Source of the DNA: Cyprinodon diabolis
Taxonomy: Eukaryota; Chordata; Actinopteri; Cyprinodontiformes; Cyprinodontidae
NCBI GenBank assembly: GCA_030533445.1
Contig: CM060082.1
Coordinates: forward strand, 38,203,817-38,267,816
Reading direction: 5' to 3'
DNA length: 64,000 nt
Shown here: piece by piece, positions 40,081 to 52,227 of the stretch
How positions within the stretch are numbered: position 1 is the stretch's first letter
How the letters are laid out: the number at the start of each line of letters is the position of its first letter
Program-made: the position numbers and the translations under genes
The notes under the pieces: model-generated
What the model was told of the DNA's origin: nothing
What the model saw: only the letters and a program-made list of their open reading frames with translations
The model's database searches: none

Positions 40081-41160
40081 TGCTGACAGTCACCTTTGAG
40101 TCTCCTGTCAAAAAGACAGCTATCACTTGGCATCAATGGTAGCAAGATCCGATCTGGAGCTGAAATTAAACTGATGGGGAACTTTTTTTAATTATTGTTT
40201 TTGTTTTTCCAGCATAGAGGGAACAAACAAGTGTAATTCAACTAAGGGAAAATAAATCCCTGGGACTACAGCTACTTTATTTGACTGCAGACAAAATTTT
40301 CTTTATGTCTGTTTAGTGTTCTTGCTTTGTGAGCACTTCCATAAAGAAGGAAACATTTGTCTGTAGCAGTCCTGGGATAACAGGGCCAGATTTAAAATGA
40401 TTTAGAACTTGTTTACATTCTTTGAAGCCCTGTCAAAAGGTAATCTGAGGTGAAATAAGCCAGTCTCACCAACAAGGTCGCAGTAAGTAGGTCTGGACTA
40501 AAAGTCAATTGAAATGCAACCTTTATCTACTTGGTCTTATTCCTCACCGAACACAGAGGTGAAAATGAATAGAACCTCACATCTTCACCACGTATTCATT
40601 ACTTTGCAAGACAAACATTTAATCTCAATGCAATACCATGCAGAGCAAATTATCTCTGGTCTCATTCTATCAGCCTCTAAATGAGATGATATTGAATTAG
40701 ATTATGCCAGAAAATTAGGTGTTCACGCCAATTGAAAGTAATCAAGGTGGTGGTATCAACGGATAATGAAAGCCTCTGGAGCTAATCCTGCACAGCAGAG
40801 GAGTTTTGGGATTAATAGTTTGTTTGTCAAGTGAATAACGCAGTAAGATACAATAAAGTGGTTGAGAGCCTAACGACAGAGGGGTTAAAATCTTCTATTA
40901 GAGGTCTTCTGGTTAATATTCATAATTTCTGTGTATGACCTAGAGGATTTTTTCGCTGTAGAAACCAATGGCTGCAACTAATTTAATTTGGCTTGTGGAA
41001 TTGAGCCAAGGCTGGATGACAAGGTTGTAATAGAGAGGGTAAACCTGTGTAATCAGCAGGTAAACAAGTACATAATGCGTGTCAAACATCTTGTTTTGTT
41101 ACACTCTATTTCAAACTATGTAAAATACGCCTAAGGAGAACACACCCGCACAATGTTTAA
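40081..41160. other. Candidate conserved non-coding region
   Basis: Balanced sequence without recognised repeats. The part at 40600-40940 is dense in AT-core motifs set in mixed sequence (ttgaattagattatgccaga, caattgaaagtaatcaaggt, ttgggattaatagtttgttt), the pattern seen in enhancers near developmental genes. This is a compositional inference only. Confidence 0.3.
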
Positions 41161-41273
41161 TAGGTTAATGAATTCCGTAAAAATTCAAAAAATATCCACT
41201 GGACTTTTTGAATTTTTACGGAATGACTATGACCTGGATGACTGAGAACCTTCATCAGCATAGGTTAATGAAT
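41161..41273 (-). mobile_element. 87-bp Penelope-type terminal insertion with 13-bp TSD
   Basis: The 13-mer taggttaatgaat lies at 41161-41173 and again at 41261-41273, so the 87 bp between (41174-41260) are an insertion. The insert starts tccgtaaaaattcaaaaa and contains ttatccactggac-like sequence (atatccactggac). Both motifs recur at the 3' end of the Penelope-like element at 52 kb. 41174-41191 and 41205-41222 are perfect 18-bp inverted repeats around a 13-base loop. The remainder (gactatgacctggatgactg, agaaccttcatcagca) is leader sequence I associate with fish Penelope elements. Confidence 0.75.
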
Positions 41274-42379
41274 ATTTTAATCCAAACTTTTTTTGGTTTG
41301 AATGTAACTAGTTATTATAAGTTATTAAAAGGGTTGTATCTGAAGGTTTTGTAAGATATTGTGACATATTATTACACAACATAAAGAGGGGAATCTGTAA
41401 AGCCTGATCTATTTAATGTCAAAGTTTAACTTCAAAGTTGTGAAGTCAGCCTAGAATTTGTCAAGAGTCCCAGATAAGAAGGTGAGTAGGTCAGACCTCA
41501 TCTTTGTTATATCCATAATGGCAAAAAAATAAAAAAATTCAAGTCACTATATACAATATTTGTTTGCTATTTTGTTTTGCACTCAGTAAAAATTTTTAAA
41601 CATTAAGCGGATTATTTTTTGATATATTCAGCCCCTTCATGACAAGTATCTTTTGCAGTTAGTAGAATGGCATTTTGTTGCCCTGACTTTGTCTTTAGGG
41701 CCAAGTGTGTCTAGTTCATCCACATTCTTGGGTTTTGGTCACATACTGCATGGGTGGACATTAAAAAAAACACTATGTAGGGAAATATGAATCTCAAATG
41801 GGCTTTTCAAGAGACATATAAACACCATAGATCATTTAGAACCACATCATTACGTTTCTAACAGTCTGAACATAATATTTTATGTCCAGGCTGTGGGAGT
41901 GTCAAGTATATAACATGGCTTAAGCTTGGCAAGAACCAACAAATTTGTTCTGGTTCTTGTGGTGGCAGGACCTACAAAAAGTTAGTTTTGCTTCCAGTTA
42001 TTCACACTGCAAGAGAAGCTTATGGAAAGTCCAATCCACTGTAGTTAACTTCATAGCTAAGACAAAAACAAATGATGAAGAAGGCATTTGAGTTGATAAG
42101 AAGGGCCAACAGGAGGAGAGCAAAATGTTTTATATTTTTAAAAGAAGTATCATATAAAACTCATATAATCTCAATGCATCAGCCAGTCCATCCTCAAAGC
42201 TATCCACTACACAACAGTTGACTGTGCAGATATCTGCCCCTAAAATTAGGGCTGGTTTTCAAAACCAAAAATAGAATAAAGAAATCTTTTCTGCTTTTCT
42301 AATATTAGCTAGTTGCTTTTACACCTAAACGTGGAACTATGATGACAAAAGCCTGCATTACCATAAGCCTTTCTGACCA
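41274..42379. other. No gene recognised
   Basis: AT-rich with no paired ends. Nothing to annotate. Confidence 0.5.
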
Positions 42380-43454
42380 ATAACAACCAGTGTTGTGCCT
42401 GAACGCGTTCATTGAACAAAAGTTCATGAACTCGTTCATATTTTGGGCGAACGTGAACTGAACATACTGTATTACTGCCTGATGAACGTTATTGTGAACT
42501 CGTTCATTCTGGTGTCTGTGAACGGCACGCTCTATCAGTTCAACTTCGTTCAATAGGTTGCCAGATTTCTATAGAGTCCTCCAGGCGAAACCCCGGCTAA
42601 ATCACACCGTAAACAGGCCTTAATATGTAGCGGTAAAAAACACCCAATCTGGCAACACCAGCTACCAGTGTCGTAGCCTACAGTCGCGTGCGTCATCAAA
42701 ACAAAATGCAGCGTGGAAGCCACAGCAGCATGGAGGCGACCGTGGATGCGACAAAGCAGCAGTATGATCACTTAAAACAGTTTTATGACCTGGTGGTCGG
42801 TGAGGATGATGGCAACAATCTTACATTTCTCTGCAAATTTTGCCCGCCGGCTTTCAGTAAAAAAATCCGCACTTCAGTAACATCCAAAGCAAATCTGAAA
42901 TGGCATATGTACTGAAATGGAATTTCAAATGAAAAAAATTATTAAAATTAAAAAAACATTTGCACCTTAAAGACTACTTTCCTGTTTTTCTTTTAATAAT
43001 TCCTCATAAAAAAGACCATTCAAGCAGCACATTTTTCTTGATGTTTTTGAGAATATACTGTAGGGGTGAAAGCTGCAGCTACTACTAGTGTGAAGTGAAT
43101 GGACAGCAACAAAGCATTAAAGCAACAATGGGGAAATGCTGTCCCCTCAATGCTAATATAAATCCTGGTTGGATAAGGATTCAAAACTGGATATGAAGAT
43201 GAAATCTGACGCACAGTGTCAGAGTTACAACTGATAAAATAATTGCTCTCTGCTGTTCTACAGTAGGCTATGGTGTAATTGAGCAATATATGAAAAAAAA
43301 AAGAACTATGAACTAGTTCATTTTTTGGAACTGTGAACTTAGTTCAAAATTTTGAATTATGAACTATGAACTGAACTAGTTCATTTTAAAATGTGTGAAC
43401 TGAACTTTGAACTAGTTCACGTAGAAAGAGAACTTTCCCAACACTGATAACAAC
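42380..43454 (+). mobile_element. Internally deleted hAT transposon with perfect 8-bp TSD
   Basis: ataacaac lies at 42380-42387 and 43447-43454, the 8-bp duplication expected of hAT. The element itself (42388-43446, 1,059 bp) begins cagtgttgtg and ends, inverted, cagtgttggg. Both subterminal regions are packed with gaactagttca / gaacgcgttca-type palindromes (about 42400-42550 and 43305-43425), probable transposase-binding sites. It keeps one BED zinc-finger fragment but no catalytic core, so it would need a partner transposase. Confidence 0.88.
42706..42915 (+). pseudogene. hAT transposase BED-finger fragment, 69 residues
   Basis: From the ATG at 42706 the frame runs 69 codons to a stop. An open in-frame extension upstream starts with GTG and is not used here. 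Residues 41-69 read FLCKFCPPAFSKKIRTS, then an SKANLKWHMY ending: C43 and C46 form the first half of a BED-type zinc finger and H67 the start of the second half. The frame ends before the last histidine. The RTS...SxANLKxH pattern is typical of the BED domain that hAT transposases use to bind their ends. The catalytic domain has been deleted from this copy. Confidence 0.75.
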
Positions 43455-44160
43455 AATAAACTAGAAAAGCCACTTAGGGGAGCACTAAGATGGTTTAAAG
43501 ACAAATATTACAGATCTTAATTAAGCTCACATGAAAATAAAAAAAAAAACAGAGCAAGATTAAAATACCACACATTAAGCCTTGTTCATTCATTTTACAC
43601 TGTTTAAATATTAATTTTTGGAGATGAGTTACGCTTTAAATATTAAACTACTAAACCCTGGACTGCATTATTTTAATCTAGAGTCTTTATGATTTGTAAA
43701 ACATTTATTTAGGAAAAAAATACACTCCTGCTTTATGAAAAAGTAAAAAATAGATGATAAAAATCTTTCATTTCTGCAAACCCTTCATTTTACATTGTCT
43801 TCTCTATAGATTACCATGCATAGGTACATGCTAAAAGTGCAGTATAGCATATGTAAAAAGTAAAAGAACTGTATTTTCAAGTTTATTTGTAACCTTTGAT
43901 TCTAATCTCTTTGAAATTTGGAAAACAGCAGCCAATATGTTTTTTACCCTTGATCAACAACACTATCTTGTTACTACTATGCACTGGAGGTGAGAGTCTG
44001 TTTTGAAGTGAGTAGGTAGACCAAGGAAACATGTAATTTAAAAGTGTTAAAGTTCAGGTAAATAGGGGTTGTGGGAGGCACAGGGAGGTAAAAGTAGAGA
44101 AGGTTCTGTTCTAAGACTAGAATAAAACAGTGCCAAGAAAAAAAGTAAAACATGTCAGCG
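43455..44160. other. No gene recognised
   Basis: AT-rich with A-runs and no element termini. Confidence 0.5.
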
Positions 44161-46320
44161 CTTGCGTACATTCTCAACAACTGCACACTGTGTAGTCAAG
44201 CTTGTCTTTCACTTTGAGCCCCTTAAATCAGAGCACAGATTGAATTCAACAGTACAATGTGGTTACGTAAGACTAACTCCCTATGAAGATAAATGCGCAA
44301 GAAAAGCTGCGTTCTTACTCAGAGTGGAAAAAGAGTTTGGCTGCGTGACCAAAGTATGGCCCATTGACCGATAGCATCTCTTTATACGAGCTGTTTGGAG
44401 AGCCAGCTGCTTTATGTCTGCTTCTCCGTCAAACGGGGCACTCTGTAGCACACGGGAAACACCATAAATCAAGCTTCTAGACTGCTCTCCTAACTCATTC
44501 TGGCTTACTGAGAGTGGTGTTTCTTTAAAAAGAAGAAAGAAAATAAAATAAGGAAAAAAACACTTTTCCTCAGCAGCTGTTTACCACCATCTACTTCAGC
44601 GTCTTATTTAGTTTCCTCCAAATTTGGCCTTTCTGCAGAAAATGGACCACAGCCATTCCAGTCATCCCTGGAATTTACTCCAAATCATTGTTTTTTTCTT
44701 CTCCTCTGCCGGTGTGTGTGTTGAATTATGCATGTGTGTGTGTGTCTGTGCATGGCTGCAGGGTAAGGAGTGGTGAGGGAGCTCCCCCACATCTGTTCAC
44801 CATAAGAGCTTGTTGACAGCAGCTCTTCTCTTTCTCTCTTACTCTTTCAGCTCCCAGTTCACTCCTTCTTTGGATTGCGTTGTCGCTGCTCTTGTCCAAG
44901 ATTTAGTGGAACACAGTACCGGCCTGGTGTTCAGGGTCTGCATGAAAGAAAGGTCACATTTGTTACCTCTGACAATGCCTCCATAAGGTAGTGGATCACA
45001 GGGGAATTTATACAGTAAGCTGTTTAGAATCATCCTTAGGTGATATTTCAAATGAGGATCTGATATGCTAAAATGCAGGCACTAAATAAATCCTCGTTTT
45101 AGATGGAATTTCTAGCGCAAACAAAAGCAAAACTTCACCGGCTCATAGCAGGGTGGATAAAATGGAAAATATATAATTCATTTCCAAAGTAGCACTAGTG
45201 AGTTTTTGCAAGTGCATGATTGGATACACAAACGGCAAGCAGGACTTGCACACAGGCCACTAAGTAGCAATCCAAAGTTAAGACCCGTGTTTTTCGGCGG
45301 GAGGATTGAAAGCCACCCAAGCCTGTAATTGGGAAAAGGGCCATTTGGACCATCAGTGTTGTCCATTTGTTTTTAAAGGAGGGGAAGCGATCGATGAGCA
45401 GCATTAAAGAGATCTGCGAGAGATCTAAATGGTTCCACATAGCCATAATCTTTACTTCCTGCTCCGGAGATACTGGCCTGAAATGATTGGGCGAGACCCG
45501 GAGATAGAAACAGAGCTGCGAAGTCAGCCAATAAGATGGGACTGATATCACATACTGACACCTATATATTGACCCCCGTATGCATTTTTTTTTAAAGGTG
45601 TTACAATCCAACATCAGCTTGGGAAACATACAGTCAAATCAGCCATAAGCAGTTACTTGGAAAAAAAAAAAGACTGCTTCCTTCAGCTTTGATTACACTG
45701 CTAATGAGCTTTGCTGTAATGACTTTTACTAAAAAGGTGTAATTGAAGTTCTTGGGTTCAATTATTTCCTTGCGGGTTCTGTTGGCATGACAAGCCTGGA
45801 ATTGGATTGAGTAATTTCACATCTTTGTTCTGACTAACATACTCAGAGATTTGCCAGCACCTCAAAGTGTATTGATCCACTCCTCCTCTGTACATGCACT
45901 GTATCGACAGGCTGCAAGCCAAGTTGCTGTGAAGACCTGTGGGTGGGAACGGCTCAGCAGGAAAAGGAAATTTCTGCCTCGCCAGGCCTCTAAAGAAGGA
46001 AGTCATGTCTGTTTTTTTAAGATGCTCTTATGATGTAGTTTTCTTCTGGAAGCAGAATTCAGGTGAAAACCCCACAAAGGATGCACACCTGCTCTAACAT
46101 CAGAGACGGCTGACTTAGGCTGCTGGAGCTCTACAAATGGGTCCTCAGAGGACTTCTCCTGTCTTTCCTCTCCTTCAGAGTGTAACGTTTTCCAACAGCT
46201 GGTAGACAATAAAAAGTGAGTGCACTCGGGCTGCGCTTTTAAAGAGCCTCAGAGAGATTTTATGGAGGAGGAAAAAAATAACTGTTAGGAAAAGAATGTC
46301 GTTTAGAGTTGCGCAGCAAG
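44161..46320. other. Candidate conserved non-coding region
   Basis: About 2 kb of balanced sequence without recognised repeats except a short GT run near 44733. A minus-strand frame at 45195-45629 is open for 144 codons but has no ordered domain. Its neighbours in other frames are open too, which suggests constrained non-coding composition more than coding. AT-rich DNA resumes around 46320. Confidence 0.25.
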
Positions 46321-46658
46321 TGACCCAGCTTACATATGAAATCTTCTGCATCATTTCTACAAAGTCTAAATCATCGCCTTCACTATAAGGTTTTATGACC
46401 CTTTTTTATTCTCTCTTAGCCTTATAACAACTAGTTCAGAATATCTATTATGTTTAACTTCAACTCAGCAACTGCTTTTGCAGCTTGTGGAAGCATCCAC
46501 CTTTTTCGCCATGCATACACAAAAATAAAATGTATTCCTTGACAAAAGCATGCTACTAGTCCAATGGGCACCAAGAAACACTTCATGTGGTACATATGCA
46601 GATGTGCATTTGGTTTTTAAGTGATCTGAGTTGCTAGCAGCTGATAGCTCCTATGTAC
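46321..46658. other. No gene recognised
   Basis: Ordinary mixed-composition DNA leading up to the MITE. Confidence 0.5.
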
Positions 46659-46660
46659 TA

Positions 46661-46945
46661 CACTGCAAAAACAATCCAGAAATAAGTAAAACATTCTTAA
46701 ATTAAGTGTATTTACCCTTAATTTGAGCAGGTAAATAAGATGATCTGCCAATGGCATGAGTATTTTTACTCTTAAAATAAGATAGTTTGATAATATTTAC
46801 TTGAAATAAGACGATTTTTTTTTTCTTATTTTAAAAGGAAATTGTCTTGTTCCATTGGCAAAGTGTCTTACTTAACTCCTCAATTCAAGGAAAAACGCAC
46901 TTTTTTAAGAAAAAATAACTTATTGAGATTTCTATTTTTGCAGTG
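46661..46945 (+). mobile_element. Short palindromic MITE, family copy 3 (best preserved)
   Basis: 285 bp flanked by TA on both sides (46659-46660 and 46946-46947). Tips cactgcaaaaacaatc and (inverted) cactgcaaaaatagaaatct agree. The core ttccattggcaaagtgtctt and gaaataagtaaaa are shared with copies at 18105 and 20373. No coding capacity. Confidence 0.85.
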
Positions 46946-46947
46946 TA

Positions 46948-48880
46948 AGGGGCATACGTTATCCTAAAAAAAACCCAGCCTGGTCAGTTGAAAGAATAGG
47001 CTATTCAATGGGAGTAGAAGGCGAAGGCCACTAGAGACAAGGGGTGCCTGATAGAAACAGAATAACATTTTTGGATTTTTATGAGACCGAGATTTTATAA
47101 CCAGCAGCTGCCATGTGAGACATCTTGGGCATGTTCATTGACATTCTAAGCTTGCATCCCCAACACACACAACCGTCTGAATGGATAACAGTAAATCCTT
47201 TAGCAGATCTCTTTAAGAAAGCATTATCTGTTCAAAGAACACCACTAGCATTATCAAGTTCACTTTTAGACATTGAAATTTCAAAAGATCAAGATTATTC
47301 CCTACCAGTATATTCTCAATAGTTCACTAAGTTTTGGTGGAGAGTGTGCTGACATCATGGTTTTAAACTGCGGCACTTCAGTTAAACACTAGCCTGGAAG
47401 AGGGCCCTGCAGAAGACAGTGAGAGGAACAGAAAATACCCTTCTTTTACCCTCTGCCCATTATATGTTTTAGAACATTACCAGAAAGTATTCAACAGATT
47501 TGGCTATGTCAAAATGATATGTGACTCTGCAAAAGCCCTATTATATGCTTATGATAGGCTTTAACACATCTTATAGGCTTAATATGTCTCTTCTGTTATT
47601 GTTTTGACATCTGCTTGATGTTTTGATAACTACCTGGCTTCATAATTTATTCATTTTCAACCAGACATGCACCTGCAAGTTGAAATGTTAATATTCCAGT
47701 CACTGGATGGCATCAGAATCAGATCTCTACCTGTTTAACTTACTGTTTAACTGTTTGTCTCAGTCAGTAACGTAGCATTAATGTTCAGCAGTTGAATCGA
47801 TTTCCATCTGTTTAGCACTTCATATCAGGACTACATTGTATAAATGTGATGTCTGCTCAAGGTTAAGAAAAGAGAGTTAAACTGGCAGGAGCTTTTTTTG
47901 TAAATATGAGAGAGTAAATATGACAGAAGCTTCTGACATTTTCTGGAAACAGAAGAAAAACAGCAAGCAGCTGTTGGCAGGGTGACCCCAAGCTGTGTCC
48001 TTGTGTTTTGCTGAAAACGACTTAAGCATCAAGCAGCAAGAATTCCCACTGTTGCTGTTGTGTCATGGTAACACAACAACAAACTTAAAAAAAAGAACAA
48101 AAAAATGAAAAATGAAAAAGGCTTGTGCACATTCCAGTTCATTTTTGTTTGCCATTTGATTGATTTATGCAAGAAGAAATAACTGCACCCATCGCTTTTA
48201 AGGAGAAAATTACACACCTGAATCCTGCAGGCAGTTTACCTAAGGTGATTGCACTGTATGTAAGCCCCAAAAAATGTTGTGTACAAGTAGTAGCCTACTA
48301 TTACTTTTAAAAGTATTCTTTTTTTTTTCCTCGACCCTTATTTGGTCAGGAATTTTGAAAGTGCCTACTGGTGCAGAGTAATGATAACTACAGGTCTGGT
48401 GTAGGTACTGTAATTTATTGATGAAAACAAATCTAGAAATAACGCTCTGTTTATAAATTAAGCTTTTTTGGATGAGAAATACCGATATATAGTGAAGTTT
48501 GAGTGGACTTGATCCTGAAACCTGTTCCATTTCGAGCCCTGATCCATACCTCATGCTCTGATCAATTTATTGGTAGAGATATTAATGGTACAGTTCATTT
48601 AGCAATGCTTCTTAAATTTTTTTATTTTCTTATTCTGCGTCAAATTTTCATTTGAAAATTTGTCAGTTGCACCAACTCATGTTTAAAAAGTGGAGATTTT
48701 AAAGCATCTTCCTTGATATGTTGGCGAATCTGTCGATCTCCATAATTGCATTTCTTAATTAGGTTGCATTTTGATTTGTGGAGCTTCAAAGTCTGGTTCT
48801 TAAAGCCAACTATTATGTCACAAATGTCTATGCCATTAATTAATTCTGAAGGCTTTCAAATCAAATTATGGTACCCTGTT
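46948..48880. other. No gene recognised
   Basis: Mixed to AT-rich. A 65-codon frame at 47125-47322 has a plausible amino-acid mix (PLADLFKKALSVQRTPLALS in its middle) but no known family and no splice context; I do not call it. 48700-48880 is motif-dense (tcttaattaggttgc) and may be regulatory. Confidence 0.3.
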
Positions 48881-48929
48881 TGCTTATCATATTTTATTTC
48901 TGTGTTTTGCATACTGTATTTGTAAGTAA

Positions 48930-49390
48930 ACTTCAGTTTGTTACAAAGGTTCAATATTGGGCATGCTCGCAATGAGTAAACAAGGAAGTAATTAAGCCAG
49001 GAAATTCCCAGTGGAGGTGTGAAAAGAAAAAGGAAAAGACCAAGATCAAGTTTGAAAAAGGTGGAAAAAAGAAAGTATTAGATTCCAGGAGGGATAAAAG
49101 ACAAGTGCTCAGAATGCAATGTAGTAGTACTGTTCACTCAGGCGGGAGCTAAAGCTGCTGAAGCTGCCAATTGAGTAAAGCATGAATAAATACTGCCAGC
49201 AGATCACAACGCTGAACAACAATGTTATTATATCCCCTGTGAGAAAAATATTTTTTGTTTAAAAAAGGGCCAAGTAAACTCTTCCAGGACAAATTCTTTT
49301 TATACATTGGTTATTTTTCATGAATAATGTTTTTGGTGGGTTTTATAGTATGTGACTAGGCCCATTTGTAGAAGAGTTTCTATAATAATC
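48930..49390 (+). repeat. Diverged copy of the 13.4-kb sequence
   Basis: Collinear with 13360-13700: aatgagtaaacaaggaagta, ggaaattccc, aaagaccaagatcaa, ggagggataaaag, gaatgcaatgt, and later ttttatagtatgtgactagg. Same orientation, about 35.6 kb apart. It is longer than its partner because of small insertions. No coding potential. Confidence 0.5.
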
Positions 49391-49552
49391 TATGGGACTT
49401 TGGTTTTACATTTACCCACATTTTTTATAACTGTATGACTTTTCTTTACCAATTTAAATAACTACTGATCTCTGTCTATTTGTCTCCATAGCTCTTCCCC
49501 TATTTCTAACCACTACGCACCTTATTTAGAAATAAGCTTTCTTTTTTCCCCA

Positions 49553-49775
49553 GCTCATATTGTCATTACAGTGTCACAAGTACAAAGCAACAAAATGAAC
49601 TCTCTGCATTTAACCCATCCCCTTGGGGAGCAGTGGGCTGCCATTGTGCAGCCCTGCAGAGCATTGTGGGGTTAAGGGTCTTGCTCAAGGATCCAGGGTG
49701 GCAGTCAGTGGGAGTGAGGCTTGAACTCAGAACCTCTGGATTCCAAGCACAATGCCCTAACCACTAGGCCGCCAC
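49553..49775 (-). mobile_element. tRNA-derived SINE
   Basis: On the minus strand the head (49775 down to about 49703) reads gtggcggcctagtggttagg, then gcattgtgcttgg and gaggttctgagttcaagcc. The A-box-like tagtggttagggc and B-box-like gagttcaagcc are the internal polymerase III promoter of a tRNA-derived sequence. The body follows (gagcaagacccttaacccca, then cagcccactgctccccaagg) and the tail ttgtacttgtgacactgtaa-tgacaat, shared with fish LINE tails. About 223 bp. No functional tRNA: the acceptor and anticodon stems do not pair properly. Confidence 0.75.
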
Positions 49776-51354
49776 TTTCTTGTACTTGTCATTCATTTTC
49801 ATCCATATTGTGCTTGATTCTACTATTGCTCAAGATTTTTCAATTTCTTTTAATCACACGTTCTCTTTGGCCATGCAAATCCCTTTGTATAGGTGCAATT
49901 TGGGTCCTCAAAAAACAATAGGCATGCATAGAAAAATCACTTAGCCATATATCTTGTAGGCAAGCTGAAGATATCTTACCAACCTTACATCAAAAACCAA
50001 TAAAACCTATACGGAGCTGCAGAAGTCAAAATCATTTTTCACATGCACATTAGTCAACGATACTTTTTCAGTGAACCTATAGCAAGAACCTTAAAAGCAG
50101 AACAATCATAGAAATACATTCGAATAAATAAAATAAATTACATAGAATATTTTTTTCTTGCTTAGTCATCACAGTGTTTCATTTACATTAACTATGGTTA
50201 CTTTTACCCAAATTATGAGAAACTCAATTGCATTGAACCTCTTCACATTAATACCTCCTGTCACTTTCTTTGACCTCTTTTGCAATAAGAAAAAAATAAT
50301 ATTCCTTTGTACTGGCTTTACTTACACAGTTAAAGGAGTGAACAACCAGTATGTTTTAGTCGTGTAGAATGAAAGCAAAACGGGGGCAGAAAAAATCCAC
50401 CTGAAGGCTTTAGTCAGAAACTTTTATACAACATATAGAATTTTTTGTTCCTTTCAGTCTGAATTCTTATGAATCTGTGCAGGAGCAAACCGAGCCTTTT
50501 TTAGTATTCTGTGCCCTTTTGCTCTTCAGCCTCATGGCTATCCCCGTCTCGAGACGAGTCGCTCTCTCCTCTCTACCAAGTCTCTTTGTACCCTCTAAAA
50601 GTGCTCGTCTCCCTCAGAACCCGCCACTGTTTGCCTCGGCTTTGATGTGAGTTGGGGAGAAGGCAGTGAGTTCTCACCTGTCAGCTTTCATGGCTCCCTG
50701 AAGGTTGACTTTGACTCGGTGTCTGTTAAATTGGGATTGATCGCAACAACGGGAATCACACATACCCCCCAACACACACACACCCCCACACACTGTGGGG
50801 GGGTAAAGTAAAAACGTGGCATTTCCTGACAGTTGCATGGGGGTTGCTACCATACGCTTAAAAGTATCAGTTTTTCATGGCTGACGAGGCAGTTTGATGT
50901 GACCACAGAAGCTATTTGCTATTGCTTTTCTTATTTTCCCTGTGTCACTGTAATATGTCAGTCACAAGAGAAAGATATAGCATATTGCTTAATTTTGTTG
51001 TCATTTATTTGCCAGAGTGGTTATTATGGAGAATTAAGGAAGGGAATATAACTCTTCATGTCATGTTGAGTCTGTAACCCCAGCTCTCGGCTCATATTTT
51101 AAAACAAGCTCTGCCCCTCCTAAATTTTGGTTTCTTTGGTGGTTTTAGGAATATGGAAAGGAAATAAGACATTTTAAACGTCATATTAGAGCTGCTTTGC
51201 CAAATGTTGGGACAAAAATCTAAACTTAACCACCCTGTTTGTTTAATCAAACACATTTTTTAAATCCACAGAACTACAGAATCAGGATATTTCCTTTAAT
51301 GCAAAATATTTCAATTTTATTTTATTATGTTGACATAATCAAATATTTTCCTAC
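49776..51354. other. No gene; small GC-richer island at 50.5-50.8 kb
   Basis: AT-rich except 50510-50830, which has a perfect 12-base palindrome (cgtctcgagacg, 50545-50556) and an ACACCCC run. Candidate regulatory sequence, nothing coding. Confidence 0.3.
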
Positions 51355-51550
51355 CTAACAGACAGTGTTGGGGATGTTACTTAAAAAATGTATTAGTCAA
51401 AGTTACCATTCCGTTACATCTTATGATCTAAATGTCAAAGAATTTGATAGCTTTCCCTTTAGTTAACTTTAAATACAACTGAAAGCTCAATTATGAAGTA
51501 TGAGAGGTTTGATAATAATTAATTAATTAATTAATTAAATACTCCAATTT

Positions 51551-51630
51551 TGTTTGTAAAGTGCCTTAAGATGACATGGGTTATGAATTGATGTTTTATA
51601 AATAAACTGAAATGATTTAAATTAAGTAAT
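51551..51630 (+). repeat. LINE 3' tail fragment
   Basis: tttgtaaagtgccttaagat, then gacatgggttatgaattgat and ttataaataaactgaaatga is the standard 3' end of a common fish LINE. It is preceded by a (TTAA)n run at about 51519-51538. Confidence 0.55.
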
Positions 51631-52227
51631 GAATTAAATTGACCACATCTAAAATCATTATATTCGAATTTGCACCGTTATGGTGTGTTGAGTGGGACAA
51701 GTGAGTTGCAAAATATTTATGTAGATATGACTAGATTTTTATTTTTATTATGAAAGGACAGAAAAGAAAGTTAGATGTTTTAGAATTTTATATTCTATAT
51801 TGACAACCTTTAACTGACAATTTAAAAAAGTTTATAAGATTGTATTAAGCTGAAAAATAATACCTTTTAAGCAATTAACAAAATTTAAATATACTTCATT
51901 ATAGAATAAAATAAATAGATTGTATTGTTGTGTGAAAAAAACATATAATGCAAGTAAATTAAACAGAAAAAAAGCAACATGTGGGCAGCCAGTTGTCAGT
52001 CAGTACAGAGATGATTCCGTAAAAATTCAAAACAAAAAAATATCCACTGGACTTGCTTTCCAAGATTTGAAGACGTTTTGCCAACTCTCCAGGAAGCTTT
52101 CTCAATTCAAATGTCTGAATCCGCAGTGAGTTTGAGTCTTAAATAGACAAAGCCTTGTATCGCTTGGAAACATGCAAATGGTAACCGATGAATGGGTCGC
52201 TTGGTTCCATCGTTAGCCTTTAATATC

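Noticed and set aside
41174..41260. Hammerhead ribozyme in the Penelope terminal sequence
   Set aside because: Penelope-type elements can carry hammerhead motifs, and the minus strand has ctgatgaagg, but I cannot find the matching gaaa box and stems.
45195..45629. 144-codon minus-strand frame as a gene
   Set aside because: Neighbouring frames are also open, there is no domain or codon pattern, and no splice or promoter context. Kept only as part of a possible constrained island.
47125..47322. 65-codon frame with protein-like composition
   Set aside because: No family recognised, no splice signals, no conservation evidence available.
49703..49775. Functional tRNA gene
   Set aside because: A- and B-box-like words are present but the stems do not pair and a SINE body follows directly.
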